A stretch of DNA of 64,000 nucleotides from Paraburkholderia sp. CNPSo 3272 (GTDB lineage Bacteria; Pseudomonadota; Gammaproteobacteria; Burkholderiales; Burkholderiaceae): contig NZ_JAMBPQ010000005.1 of NCBI RefSeq assembly GCF_024206495.1, forward strand, positions 248,001 to 312,000. Direction: 5' to 3'. The notes beneath the pieces were generated by a model, which was not told the origin of the DNA, ran no database searches, and saw only the letters and a program-made list of their open reading frames with translations. Of the stretch, positions 38,822-47,193 are shown one piece after another. The position numbers were made by a program, and so were the translations under genes. Numbering within the stretch: the stretch's first letter is position 1; the number at the start of each line of letters is the position of its first letter.

Positions 38822-39493
38822 GGCGGGGTTTTCATCGGGTTCTGCGGGGGGACTTGCCCGTCGCGAGGCAAGGGCAAGATTCTACCCGGATCGCGTCGCG
38901 CGTCGGGCGCCACGTCTTCCTATCCCGCCGGCTTGATTATTCCACCGCCAAACCAGAATATCGACTGGCGATTTTAATCGTTGCGTTTTCCGCAACGCAC
39001 CATTCCGCCTTGCGCATTAATTTAAAATAATTTTCCGCAGGCAAAAAAAACGCGGCCCGAGAGCCGCGTAAAAACAGATGAAAAAAGACCACCCTTGGTC
39101 GAGGGCTGAAGAAATTGTACCCCCGCAATATGCATGTGATCAGCCCATGATCTGGAACAGTACCTTTCACCAAACGACAAGAATCGCGCTTGAAAAAGCG
39201 TTGAATTCGCGCTAGGCCATCTGCTGAGCGGATTTGTCGCATCGTCGCGGGTGCACAACGGATTATCCGGATGGACCATTTTGTCGCACCTGATAATCCG
39301 ATAGAAAAACTCTTTACATGCAGTCACTTACGGAGATTAATGCGGATCGCGAAATGAGATGAATGCATTGTTGCGTCGATTTGCGTAAATACATTGCATA
39401 CCGAGCCTACACTTCGTTGCGAATCATCCGGGCACGAATTCGATTTTTAGAATATTCGGCCTGAGATTCCCCAAGTTCTGACCGGAGAAAAAC
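38822..39493. other. Long AT-rich intergenic region before the porin
   Basis: These 672 bases hold no supported ORF. They include a minus-strand short-transcript candidate (39050-39119) with a terminator-like hairpin, and the porin promoter region with long A/T runs near 38995-39045 and 39380-39470. Confidence 0.5.
39050..39119 (-). ncRNA. Candidate small RNA with promoter-like and terminator-like ends
   Basis: On the minus strand a TACAAT -10-like hexamer (39114-39119) is followed by two hairpin-prone blocks: CCCTCGACCAAGGG before a TGGTCTTTTTT run, then ACGCGGC/GCCGCGT (39050-39069) before TTTTTTTT. The stretch is only ~60-70 bases and no ORF overlaps it. It could be a small RNA or just two tandem terminators for unseen transcripts. 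There is no matching -35 consensus. Confidence 0.35.
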
Positions 39494-40657
39494 ATGAAAA
39501 AAGCACTCATTGCTGCAGGCGCCCTCAGTGCATTTGCCATCAGCGCCCATGCGCAAAGCAGCGTCACCCTTTACGGCTCGCTCGACGCCGGCATCGTCTA
39601 CGCGAACAACGTCGGCGGCCACAGCCTGTGGGCTCAGGGCAGCGGCGCGCTCTCGAACAACTACTTCGGCTTTCGCGGCGCCGAAGACCTGGGCGGCGGC
39701 CTGAAGGCGATCTTCACCCTCGAGAGCGGCTTTAATCTCAATAATGGCGGCTACAAGAACGGCGACAGCGGCTTCAACCGCCAGTCCTGGGTCGGCCTGC
39801 AGAGCGACCGGTTCGGCACGCTCACACTCGGCCGGCAGTATGACTCGATGGTCGATTACCTCTCGCCGCTCTCGGAAGCCGGCGCGGGCTTCGGCAACAA
39901 TCTCGCGGGCCACCCGTTCGACAACGACAATCTCGCGCAAAGCTATTCGATCAAGAACTCGGTCAAGTACGCCAGCGCGAACTACGCAGGCTTCCGGTTC
40001 GGCGGCCTGTACGGCTTCAGCAACGACGCGAGCGGCTTCGCGAATGGCCGCGCGTGGAGCGTGGGCGCATCGTACGGCAACGGCCCGCTGAACTTCGCAG
40101 CCGCCTACTCGCAACAGAACAACTCCGGCAGCCTCGGCGCCGCCAACAGCGCGGCTTCGGCCGACCAGAACATCTCGGCACGGCTGCAGCGCTCGCTCGG
40201 CGCGGGCGTGAACTACACCTACGGCCCGGCACAGTTTGGCTTCGTGTGGACGCACTCGCAAATCGACGGCATGCAGGGTCTCTCGAGTGGCGGCAGCGCG
40301 CCGCTGCCGGGCCTCTCGGGCCTGAACCTGCACGTGGACAACTATGAGATCAATGGCGCTTACCATCTCACGCCAGCTCTCGCGTTCGTCGGCTCCTACA
40401 CGTTCACCGACGGCACGGTCACGGGCAACGGCAGCAACAACAGCCCGAAGTGGCACACCGTGGTCGTCGGCACCGACTACTCGTTGAGCAAGCGCACGGA
40501 CGTCTATCTCGCCGGCGTCTACCAGCACGCTTCGGGCTCGCTCGGCTATAACGCCGACGGCTCGGGCATCGCGAACGTCGCTGCGATCAATACGCTTTCG
40601 CCCTCTTCAACGAACAACCAGGTCGCCGCGACCGTCGGTCTGCGTCACCGCTTCTGA
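39494..40657 (+). CDS. Gram-negative outer-membrane porin (Burkholderia OmpC-like)
   Basis: A 387-residue porin with a typical signal peptide (SAFAISAHAQS) and the first mature strand QSSVTLYGSLDAGIVYANNV. The second motif GSGALSNNYFGFRGAEDLGG and the QSWVGLQSDRFGTLTLGRQY segment are hallmarks of the family, and the chain ends in Phe (VGLRHRF). It forms trimeric diffusion pores. Strong GGAG ribosome binding site six bases before the ATG. A hairpin terminator follows (40711-40744). Confidence 0.96.
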   Translation: MKKALIAAGALSAFAISAHAQSSVTLYGSLDAGIVYANNVGGHSLWAQGSGALSNNYFGFRGAEDLGGGLKAIFTLESGFNLNNGGYKNGDSGFNRQSWVGLQSDRFGTLTLGRQYDSMVDYLSPLSEAGAGFGNNLAGHPFDNDNLAQSYSIKNSVKYASANYAGFRFGGLYGFSNDASGFANGRAWSVGASYGNGPLNFAAAYSQQNNSGSLGAANSAASADQNISARLQRSLGAGVNYTYGPAQFGFVWTHSQIDGMQGLSSGGSAPLPGLSGLNLHVDNYEINGAYHLTPALAFVGSYTFTDGTVTGNGSNNSPKWHTVVVGTDYSLSKRTDVYLAGVYQHASGSLGYNADGSGIANVAAINTLSPSSTNNQVAATVGLRHRF

Positions 40658-40710
40658 TCGCTCCGGGTTGGGCAAATCCGGCGCGACCCGCCACGCTGCC
40701 TTGCCTTTGC

Positions 40711-40744
40711 GAAACGCACATGTGCCACGAGCGCATGTGCGTTT
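40711..40744 (+). terminator. Rho-independent terminator of the porin gene
   Basis: A 10-bp stem AACGCACATG (40711-40720) / CATGTGCGTT (40732-40741) closing an 11-base loop, then TTTTT. It lies 54 bases after the porin stop. Confidence 0.85.
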
Positions 40745-40849
40745 TTCCTGTTAGCTGTTGCATCTTTTTACGTCTGCGTGGGCCTTGATCCAGATCAGGG
40801 TGCGTATACTCATTGGCATAATCCGCTGTTCGATATTGTCACTTCGCCT

Positions 40850-41206
40850 ATGAAAACGCTCACGCAACGACTCCTTGCCGCGACTCCGCTCGCGCTCATC
40901 GCCGCTTGTGGATCGACGCCGCCGTCCGGCACCGCTTCGAACGGCGAACCGATGATCTATGCTTCGTCGGCGCGTTCGGCGTCGTCGGTCGCGAGCTGCC
41001 TCGAAGACCGCTTGCCGCACGTGCACAGTTCGCGCGACGGCAATACGACGGAACTGAGCGTAGGCTCGCGCTCGGACGCGTCGTACTTCGTCACGCTCAC
41101 GCCGAACGGCCACGGCTCGGTCATTCGCGTGACGCACGGCGCTTCCGCGTCGAACGATCCGCCTGAAGAAGAACTGCGCTTCGACGTGGCGCGCTGCACG
41201 ACCTGA
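40850..41206 (+). CDS. Small outer-membrane or periplasmic lipoprotein
   Basis: A 118-residue protein with a lipobox at Cys20 (LALIAAC). The mature part contains two further cysteines (VASCLEDRL, VARCTT) and the hydrophobic strands ASYFVTLTPNGHGSVIRVTH. No named family was recognised. It lies between the porin and the membrane hydrolase, each of which appears separately regulated. The ATG at 40850 lacks a strong ribosome binding site. Confidence 0.72.
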   Translation: MKTLTQRLLAATPLALIAACGSTPPSGTASNGEPMIYASSARSASSVASCLEDRLPHVHSSRDGNTTELSVGSRSDASYFVTLTPNGHGSVIRVTHGASASNDPPEEELRFDVARCTT

Positions 41207-41337
41207 CGCGTGAACGAATGGCGCCGGCACCGCACGCGCCATTCGATGTACCGCATGTCGCCCGCGTGGCACCCCTGTCATAACGGCGACACATCTGCGA
41301 AGATTGCGCCCCCTTCGACTTCGCAACACACCGCTTC

Positions 41338-41844
41338 ATGGCATCAGGCACCGCACATCACGCGACGGGTTGGGCCGCCGGCGTCATCGCCGCCGCAATC
41401 GTCACGCATCAGGGCGCCGATAGCGCCTGGCATCTCTATGCCGCGCTCGCGTTCGCCGCGGGTGTCGCGGGCGGATCGGCGCCCGACTGGCTGGAGGTCG
41501 CATGGTGGCGCAAGAAGCGGCGCCTCTGGATCACGCATCGCACGTTCACGCACTGGGGCATCGGCTGGATCGCGTTGCTCCTGTGGTCGTATCACAAGCT
41601 CGGGCACCTGCCGCTTGCGGCGCCCGCGTTCGGCTTCGCTTGCGGAGGCGTGATTCACCTGTTCGCCGACTGGCCCAATCCGCTCGGCGTGCCGTGGATC
41701 TTTCAGCGGCACTCGCTGAACTGGTGGCGCAGCGGACGTTGCGATCTGATCGTCGTCGCGGCGTCATGGGTGGCTGCGTGGTTTTTCGCCGTGCATGGCG
41801 TGCCACACGACTGGTCGCTCGCGCCGTTGCGTCGGCTCGTCTGA
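41338..41844 (+). CDS. YdjM/DUF457-family inner-membrane metal-dependent hydrolase
   Basis: A 168-residue membrane protein of about four helices. The family's His and Asp residues occur in WITHRTFTHWGIGW and VIHLFADWPNPLGVPW. E. coli YdjM is under LexA control; I looked for CTGT-N8-ACAG upstream of this gene and found none. Its physiological substrate is not known. Confidence 0.8.
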   Translation: MASGTAHHATGWAAGVIAAAIVTHQGADSAWHLYAALAFAAGVAGGSAPDWLEVAWWRKKRRLWITHRTFTHWGIGWIALLLWSYHKLGHLPLAAPAFGFACGGVIHLFADWPNPLGVPWIFQRHSLNWWRSGRCDLIVVAASWVAAWFFAVHGVPHDWSLAPLRRLV

Positions 41845-41995
41845 TCGATCGGATTTGCCTGGAATCAAGCGCCTGCACGCCGGGCGCCTGGAAGCCGATG
41901 AAGCGCCGATTAACAATCGTCGGGACTGATCAGGTGCCACACCGCCCATTAATCAGGGCAATGTTTATTATCGTGTTAGTAAAGCAAAATAAAAA

Positions 41996-42019
41996 CGGCG
42001 TCCTTTTAAAAGGACGCCG
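41996..42019 (-). terminator. Rho-independent terminator (24-base palindrome)
   Basis: CGGCGTCCTTTTAAAAGGACGCCG is a perfect 24-base palindrome, giving a stem of up to ten pairs. On the minus strand it is followed by TTTTTATTTT. It lies 25 bases after the stop of the DUF6900 gene. Confidence 0.85.
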
Positions 42020-42043
42020 CCTCTGAATCGCGTCACGCGGTAA

Positions 42044-42247
42044 TCAGGCGTTCTCTTCGCACTCCGCGCGGCCCATGCGGTAGCCGACGATAAGGCCGGC
42101 GTCATACGCCGACTCCAGCGCGCGGCCAATGTCCTCCGCGCTCACGAGGTGCGCGTCGGCGGTTGGCTTCCCGGTCAGTTCGAAGCTCTCGATTCCGAGC
42201 GTCCTTCGCGAGATTGCCAGCAATAACTCAAGTCGTTCGTCATGCAT
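42044..42247 (-). CDS. DUF6900-like small protein
   Basis: A 67-residue acidic helical protein (LELLLAISRRTLGIESFELT, DIGRALESAYDAGLIVGYRM) that resembles the DUF6900 domain, found in small proteins of mobile and chromosomal origin. GGAGG lies seven bases before the ATG. It is monocistronic and followed by a clear terminator. Function is unknown. Confidence 0.72.
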   Translation of the reverse strand: MHDERLELLLAISRRTLGIESFELTGKPTADAHLVSAEDIGRALESAYDAGLIVGYRMGRAECEENA

Positions 42248-42621
42248 TTTGCGCCCTCCATTTGATCCACATCATCTGATTACAATGATAAATATCAAAA
42301 TCCGTGAGAGCCGCGGCGCATGGACGCATATTGAGGCGTCACTCTAATATCAAATCCAGAAAATCTTTAAAGTTTGTTAAATCAGCGACGGATTAATCTT
42401 TAAAGATCGTTAAATCGAATCGTTTTAATTCGCAATTGAACAGGGTGTCAATGCATGGCGGCTCGCCGATGGCGCCGAACCGGCGTCGCGGCACGCCTCG
42501 GAGCGGAGCGGCCCGGGGCGGCCAGGCGCGGTCAGCGTTTCCCGCGGGCAACCGTTTGATATGATCGGTAAGACATCGCGGGGCCCAACCAGGGCTTTTC
42601 GTCAGCATTCGAACGTAGCCC
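42248..42621. other. AT-rich intergenic region with 22-bp direct repeats
   Basis: No gene is supported in 374 bases. The region holds two near-identical AT-rich direct repeats (42362-42383 and 42395-42416). The composition is lower in GC than the neighbouring genes. The promoter of the XRE-cupin gene should be here. Confidence 0.5.
42362..42416 (+). repeat. Two 22-bp direct repeats spaced by 33 bp
   Basis: AATCTTTAAAGTTTGTTAAATC and AATCTTTAAAGATCGTTAAATC match at 20 of 22 positions and start 33 bases apart, about three helical turns. This spacing puts both copies on one DNA face, as for tandem regulator sites. Confidence 0.5.
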
Positions 42622-43284
42622 ATGGACTCCACGCTCACCCCATCCGCCAGCACGGCGACCACCGAACTCGGCCGCCGCGTGCGCGCCGCGCGCGTCGCCC
42701 AAGACCTGACGCTCGATACGGCCAGCCGCCTGTGCGGCGTCTCGCGCTCGACTCTGTCGAAGGTCGAAAACGGGCTCATGTCGCCAACCTTCGACGTGCT
42801 CCAGAAGATCGTCGGCGGGCTCAGAATCGACCTGGCCGAGCTGTTCGGCACCCCGCCCCGGCTCAATGCCGGCGGCCGCCGCGCGCTCACGCGCAACGGC
42901 GCGGGTCAGCGCCACGCCTATCGCGGCTATCAAATGGAGTTGCTCGCCACGGATCTCGCGCATAAGGCGATGCTGCCGTTTCGCATCCGCATCACCGCAC
43001 ATTCGCTCGACGCGTTCGACGACTGGGGCCGCCACGAAGGCGAAGAATTTCTCTACGTGATCAGCGGCAGCGTGTGCCTGTATTCGGAGCTTTACGCGCC
43101 CACCTGTCTGGAAGCCGGCGACAGCCTCTACTTCGACAGCCGCACCGGCCACGCGGCCATTTCGACGAGCGAAGAAGACGCCGAAGTGCTGTGGATGGCC
43201 ACGAGCGCGCGCCTGCCCGGCGTCGCCCCGGAAGCGTCAGCAACGTCGAAGTCGCGCGCCAGGCCGAAGCTCGCGGCCGGCTGA
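42622..43284 (+). CDS. XRE-family regulator with cupin domain
   Basis: A 220-residue regulator. Residues ~14-75 are a Cro/C1-type helix-turn-helix (LTLDTASRLCGVSRSTLSKV then ENGLMSPTFDVLQKI). Residues ~120-200 are a cupin-like sensing domain (GEEFLYVISGSVCLYSEL, GDSLYFDSRTGHA). Similar proteins repress amino-acid or polyamine use. The gene is monocistronic, and its target is unknown. Confidence 0.87.
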   Translation: MDSTLTPSASTATTELGRRVRAARVAQDLTLDTASRLCGVSRSTLSKVENGLMSPTFDVLQKIVGGLRIDLAELFGTPPRLNAGGRRALTRNGAGQRHAYRGYQMELLATDLAHKAMLPFRIRITAHSLDAFDDWGRHEGEEFLYVISGSVCLYSELYAPTCLEAGDSLYFDSRTGHAAISTSEEDAEVLWMATSARLPGVAPEASATSKSRARPKLAAG

Positions 43285-43324
43285 ATCCGGAGCGCGGCGT
43301 TGGGACTACAAGATCCGTGTAGCC

Positions 43325-44341
43325 TCAGCCCCTGGCATCGGGCGAACGCTTCCCAGTGGAAGGGCCTGCAGCACGCGCGCGCCGCGTCCGCGGTGCGCCG
43401 GAGACATCCGGCCTCACATCGCGCTCGCGCGCCGCACGCCGCACGGCCTCGATCAACGCGCGACCTACAGGCGTGGGCTGGGTATCGGTGCGCTGAATCA
43501 CCCCCACGGGCTCCTCGCCGCCCGCGGAAGGCAACGGCAACCGCACCAGCGTCCCGCGCCGCAGGTCGTACTCGACGGCACCGGCGGGCACGAACCACAC
43601 CGCGTCGTTCTGGAGCGCGAGCGCGCGTCCCACCGAAACCGAAAGCAACTCGACGAACGCCGACAGCGGCGGCGCGCCCCAGGCGGCGAGCAGACTGTCC
43701 GCCGCCTGGCGGATCAACGTGCCGAACGGCGGCAGCACAAGCGGAAACGATGCGAGTTGCGCCGGCAACCCTGCCCCCTGCGCGAGCGGATGCCCGGCGC
43801 GCACCACGACGGCGAGCGGCTCGTTGTACAACTGCTCGAAGCTCAGGCCCACCATGCGCTCGGGGTCGGCCAGGCGGCCCACCGCAAAGCTGATCGCCCC
43901 TGTCTTCAGCCGATCGAGCAGTTCGGTGTTGGCCCCTGTCATCAGCCGCACGCTCACGCGCGGCCATTCCTCGCCGAAGTGACGCAACGCGCCGGGCAGC
44001 AGCGCCGTCGCTACAGTAGGCAGCACGCCGATATCTAGCGTGGCGGCCACCGCGCCCTCGTCGCGCGCAAGCAAAGCCACGCCCTGGCGCAGCGCGCTCA
44101 TGCAGGCGCTCGCGTGCGGCATAAAGAGCTGGCCCTCGCGCGTGGGCACGGCGCCGTGCCGCCCGCGCTCGAACAGCTTCACGCCCAGCACAAGCTCCAG
44201 TTCGGCGATCGTCTTCGACACCGCGGGCTGCGTGACCGAAAGACTCTCGGCGGCCTGCTGCACGCTCCCCATCTGCGCTACGGCAAGGAAACACTGGAGA
44301 TGGCGGAATTTGACGCGTCCGTCCGCGAGCCGGTTTTGCAT
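43325..44341 (-). CDS. pcaQ: LysR regulator PcaQ of protocatechuate degradation
   Basis: A 338-residue LysR regulator with the PcaQ-like start GRVKFRHLQCFLAVAQMGSV and helix SVTQPAVSKTIAELELVLGV. It is divergent from pcaHG, as in other proteobacteria, where PcaQ activates pca genes in response to beta-carboxymuconate. The C-terminal ~40 residues form an Arg-rich tail. The start ATG (44341) lies inside the palindrome ATAACGATTCGTTAT, which suggests autoregulation. Confidence 0.9.
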   Translation of the reverse strand: MQNRLADGRVKFRHLQCFLAVAQMGSVQQAAESLSVTQPAVSKTIAELELVLGVKLFERGRHGAVPTREGQLFMPHASACMSALRQGVALLARDEGAVAATLDIGVLPTVATALLPGALRHFGEEWPRVSVRLMTGANTELLDRLKTGAISFAVGRLADPERMVGLSFEQLYNEPLAVVVRAGHPLAQGAGLPAQLASFPLVLPPFGTLIRQAADSLLAAWGAPPLSAFVELLSVSVGRALALQNDAVWFVPAGAVEYDLRRGTLVRLPLPSAGGEEPVGVIQRTDTQPTPVGRALIEAVRRAARERDVRPDVSGAPRTRRARAAGPSTGKRSPDARG

Positions 44342-44354
44342 AACGATTCGTTAT
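44340..44354. promoter_or_regulatory. PcaQ-like operator palindrome
   Basis: ATAACGATTCGTTAT has 5-bp inverted arms about a five-base centre and agrees with the ATAAC...GTTAT type expected for PcaQ. It overlaps the pcaQ start codon and lies ~130 bases upstream of pcaH. Confidence 0.6.
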
Positions 44355-44481
44355 ACGATGTGCGAAAAAACATCATTTTGCATAACTTTTCGCTTTGGAT
44401 AAAGTGGCTGCATCGGCTCGTAGCGACAAATCGCTGCAGGCAACGCGCCCTTCGCCCAATAATCCAACCAGGAGACACCCC

Positions 44482-45186
44482 ATGGACGAGTCCATCCTGT
44501 CGCCGCGCGACTTCGACTCGCACCCCGCGTACGTTTATCCGCCGTACCGTTCGTCGGTCAAACGCGGCCCCACGCTCCCGCTCATCCCCCTGAAGGAAAA
44601 GCTGCGCAACCAGCACGCGCCCGTGTACGGCACCGACGATCTCGGCGCGCTCGATCACGACCTCACGCGCAACGCGGCCAAAAATGGCGCGCCGCTCGGC
44701 GAGCGCATCATCGTGACGGGCCGCGTGCTCGACGAAGGCGGCAAGCCGGTGCGCAACACACTCGTGGAAATCTGGCAGGCCAACGCCGCCGGCCGCTATG
44801 TCCACAAGCAGGATCAGCACGATGCGCCGCTCGATCCCAACTTTCTCGGCGCCGGCCGCGCGATCACCGATAACGACGGCCGCTATCGCTTCCTCACGAT
44901 CAAGCCGGGTGCGTATCCCTGGGGCAATCACCCGAATGCGTGGCGTCCGAATCACATTCACTTCTCGCTGTTCGGCGACTACTTCGGCTCGCGTCTCGTC
45001 ACGCAGATGTATTTCCCCGGCGACCCGCTGCTCGCCTTCGACCCGATCTATCAGGGCACGCCCGAAGACGCACGCGAGCGCATGATTTCGCGCTTCTCGC
45101 TCGACACCACCGAAGAAGGCTACGCACTCGGCTACGAATTCGACATCGTGCTGCGCGGCCCGCACCAAACCCCCACGGAGCGTTGA
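44482..45186 (+). CDS. pcaH: Protocatechuate 3,4-dioxygenase beta subunit
   Basis: A 234-residue subunit that carries the non-heme iron. The ligand segment YPWGNHPNAWRPNHIHFSLF contains the Tyr and the two His iron ligands. The enzyme performs intradiol cleavage of protocatechuate to beta-carboxymuconate in the beta-ketoadipate pathway. The start ATG follows AGGAGA. pcaG follows after three bases. Confidence 0.96.
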   Translation: MDESILSPRDFDSHPAYVYPPYRSSVKRGPTLPLIPLKEKLRNQHAPVYGTDDLGALDHDLTRNAAKNGAPLGERIIVTGRVLDEGGKPVRNTLVEIWQANAAGRYVHKQDQHDAPLDPNFLGAGRAITDNDGRYRFLTIKPGAYPWGNHPNAWRPNHIHFSLFGDYFGSRLVTQMYFPGDPLLAFDPIYQGTPEDARERMISRFSLDTTEEGYALGYEFDIVLRGPHQTPTER

Positions 45187-45189
45187 ACC

Positions 45190-45777
45190 ATGGCACTCAA
45201 GGAAACGCCTTCGCAAACGGTCGGCCCGTACTTCGCTTACGGCCTGTGCCCGCAGCAATACGATTTCGACTTCAAGAGCCTGTTCACGGCCAACGTGGTC
45301 GGGCCTGAAACGCCGGGCGAGCACATCACGCTGATCGGCCGCGTGATCGACGGCGACGGCAACGCGGTGTTCGACGCGATGCTCGAGTTCTCGCAGGTCA
45401 ACGCAAACGGCCGTTATCCGGCTTCGCGCGAGGAAATCGCCAAAGACGGCTTCCGCGGTTTTGCACGCGTGGGCACGGGAACGGATGCGCAGCACCGCTT
45501 CATCGTGCACACCGTGAAGCCGGGCGTGGAGAACGCCGGCGAAGCGCCGCATTTGAATGTGATCGTGATGATGCGCGGGATGCTCACGCACACCTTCACG
45601 CGCATCTACTTCGAAGACGAAGCCGCCGCCAACGCCGCAGACCCGGTGCTCTCAGCTGTGCCCGCCGCGCGCCGCGACACGCTCATCGCGCGCCGTAGCG
45701 AGCGGGCCGGCAGCATCGTCTACACGTTCGATATCCGCATGCAGGGTGAACAGGAAACGGTGTTCTTCGATCTTTGA
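45190..45777 (+). CDS. pcaG: Protocatechuate 3,4-dioxygenase alpha subunit
   Basis: A 195-residue intradiol dioxygenase subunit (SQTVGPYFAYGLCPQQYD; GVENAGEAPHLNVIVMMRGM). The alpha subunit lacks the complete iron-ligand set and pairs with PcaH. GGAG precedes the ATG, and the stop of pcaH lies three bases upstream, so the two are co-translated. A terminator hairpin follows at 45891-45919. Confidence 0.96.
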   Translation: MALKETPSQTVGPYFAYGLCPQQYDFDFKSLFTANVVGPETPGEHITLIGRVIDGDGNAVFDAMLEFSQVNANGRYPASREEIAKDGFRGFARVGTGTDAQHRFIVHTVKPGVENAGEAPHLNVIVMMRGMLTHTFTRIYFEDEAAANAADPVLSAVPAARRDTLIARRSERAGSIVYTFDIRMQGEQETVFFDL

Positions 45778-45890
45778 TGCATTGACGGATACGCGAGACG
45801 ACTCGCGCGAACTTTCACGTGGCTTTCATGAATTGGCCCTATGATCGTGCCGCTGCGATCTGATCGCGGAACTCCGAGCTGTACCTTGTG

Positions 45891-45919
45891 AAGCCTGCCA
45901 TGCGCAGGCTTCTTTTTTT
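45891..45919 (+). terminator. Rho-independent terminator after pcaHG
   Basis: An 8-bp stem AAGCCTGC (45891-45898) / GCAGGCTT (45904-45911) with a five-base loop, followed by C and a seven-T run. Confidence 0.88.
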
Positions 45920-45946
45920 GGAGGGCGCCTGCGGCTCGCTGCGTCC

Positions 45947-46525
45947 TCAGCCGAGCGGCCGCACGCCGATCAGCAAGCCATGCAGCCAAAAGGCGAACAC
46001 GGCCCAGACCACGAGCCCGACCACGACGACGATCGCATCGCGCGACACCTCTCCCGGCGGATAGACCACTCCGGCTTCGCGATCGCGCCGGTTCTCGCCC
46101 CGCAGCTCGAACAACGCCCAGACGAGGAAAACCCCGAAGAGGATGATGTCGTTGAGCGTGCCGTTCGCGAGCAGATGCGCGAACGCCCAAAGCGCGACGC
46201 CGCTCACGAACGGCTGGCCGACCGCGCGCTTGAAATGATTACCCGGCACATAGGCCGCGACGATCAGGATGAAGGCAATGGCGGTGAGGAGTGCAGTGAC
46301 ATGCGCCATCCAGAACGGCGGCAGCCAGATCGGCACGGGATAGTGGCGTGACCGACCGTAGCCATAGACGATCAGGACGAAACCCAGGATGGAGAGCAAC
46401 GCGAACGCGCCTCGCCAGGCACGCGGACCGAGGCGCTCGATCTGCGCGGCGCGCCAGGGCCCTGCCACGATGCGGATCGAATGGACGCCAATGAATATCA
46501 CAAGGCCCAGCACGAGTATCGCCAT
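45947..46525 (-). CDS. NnrU-family membrane protein
   Basis: A 192-residue protein with about six membrane helices. The motif IFIGVHSIRIVAG at the start and the ATALLTAIAFILIVAAYVPG and HLLANGTLNDIILFG segments match NnrU, a family associated with nitric-oxide respiration and with membrane isoprenoid or methyltransferase-like functions. ATG 46525 is preferred over the longer frame. No denitrification genes are nearby, so the role here is open. Confidence 0.85.
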   Translation of the reverse strand: MAILVLGLVIFIGVHSIRIVAGPWRAAQIERLGPRAWRGAFALLSILGFVLIVYGYGRSRHYPVPIWLPPFWMAHVTALLTAIAFILIVAAYVPGNHFKRAVGQPFVSGVALWAFAHLLANGTLNDIILFGVFLVWALFELRGENRRDREAGVVYPPGEVSRDAIVVVVGLVVWAVFAFWLHGLLIGVRPLG

Positions 46526-46692
46526 GACTACCTCCCTGCCGTAGCAAGAACGCAATGGGCGAGATTGTCGCGCAGCTTGATCGCGCAGCCAACCGGAGTT
46601 TTCAAAAAAGCTGACTAATTACGCGCGCAAAAGCCAGCAAAAAAGAATGCGTAAATGATTGCACGCCTAAACCGGGACGGCACATTGGGAGG

Positions 46693-46706
46693 CGGGATTA
46701 ATCCCG
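46693..46706. repeat. Perfect 14-bp palindrome
   Basis: CGGGATTAATCCCG is fully palindromic. It lies ~170 bases upstream of the nnrU-like start and ~140 bases past the H-NS-like gene's stop. It may be a regulator site. Confidence 0.35.
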
Positions 46707-46842
46707 GCTCACGCCGAAAGATATTTTAAAATTATGCTGAATAATACTGGGCGCCGCGCCAATGCGCGGGCTTTGCGGCATGCGCCGCGAACGGTCTGGC
46801 AGTCGAAGGGCAACACCGGCGCGTACTCACGCACCGTCATGG

Positions 46843-47073
46843 CTAGCAGCGAAAATGCTCGATATCCTGTCCCGCGTGCTTATAGCGCAACAGCCAGGCC
46901 GGCATATCGCCCTCGCCATTCCACGTATTCCCGTATGCGTCGCGGTACTTGGGTATTTTTTCGCTTTCAGCAATAGACGCTTCAAGCTCTTCGAACGTAA
47001 TGCCGTACTCTTCCATGCGGCGTCGAATCCACACGATGAGCCGTTCGCGCGCCTCTCCATCGAGGTCGAACAT
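46843..47073 (-). CDS. Short H-NS-family DNA-binding protein
   Basis: A 76-residue protein. Its C-terminal ~35 residues carry the H-NS/Bv3F DNA-binding motif (YRDAYGNTWNGEGDMPAWL), preceded by a short helix (RRRMEEYGITFEELEASIAE). Full-length H-NS-like proteins have ~90-135 residues with a longer oligomerisation domain, so this one may act as a partner or antagonist of a full-size H-NS. AGAGG lies 8-10 bases before the ATG. It lies in an AT-rich pocket next to a decayed tRNA-like sequence, a common setting for acquired genes. Confidence 0.8.
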   Translation of the reverse strand: MFDLDGEARERLIVWIRRRMEEYGITFEELEASIAESEKIPKYRDAYGNTWNGEGDMPAWLLRYKHAGQDIEHFRC

Positions 47074-47150
47074 CGATTAATTCCTCTCGCTTCGTCAAGG
47101 GCAAGGCACCGATACAACGATCGGCACAGATGGTCTTCCCTGAAAAGACA

Positions 47151-47179
47151 AAGGCTTCGCGAACGAACTGCGAAGCCTT
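47151..47179 (-). terminator. Rho-independent terminator downstream of tRNA-like sequence
   Basis: A perfect 10-bp stem AAGGCTTCGC / GCGAAGCCTT with a nine-base loop. On the minus strand it is followed by TGTCTTTTC. It would end a minus-strand transcript from the tRNA-like sequence or from uvrA. Confidence 0.7.
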
Positions 47180-47193
47180 GCTGCACTAATGAG

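Noticed and set aside
38822..39493. Riboswitch in the porin upstream region
   Set aside because: Hairpins are present but no known riboswitch core could be recognised, and the structures lie on the opposite strand.
41338..41844. LexA control of the YdjM-like gene
   Set aside because: No CTGT-N8-ACAG was found upstream; a CTGT is present near 41276 but the partner ACAG is missing.
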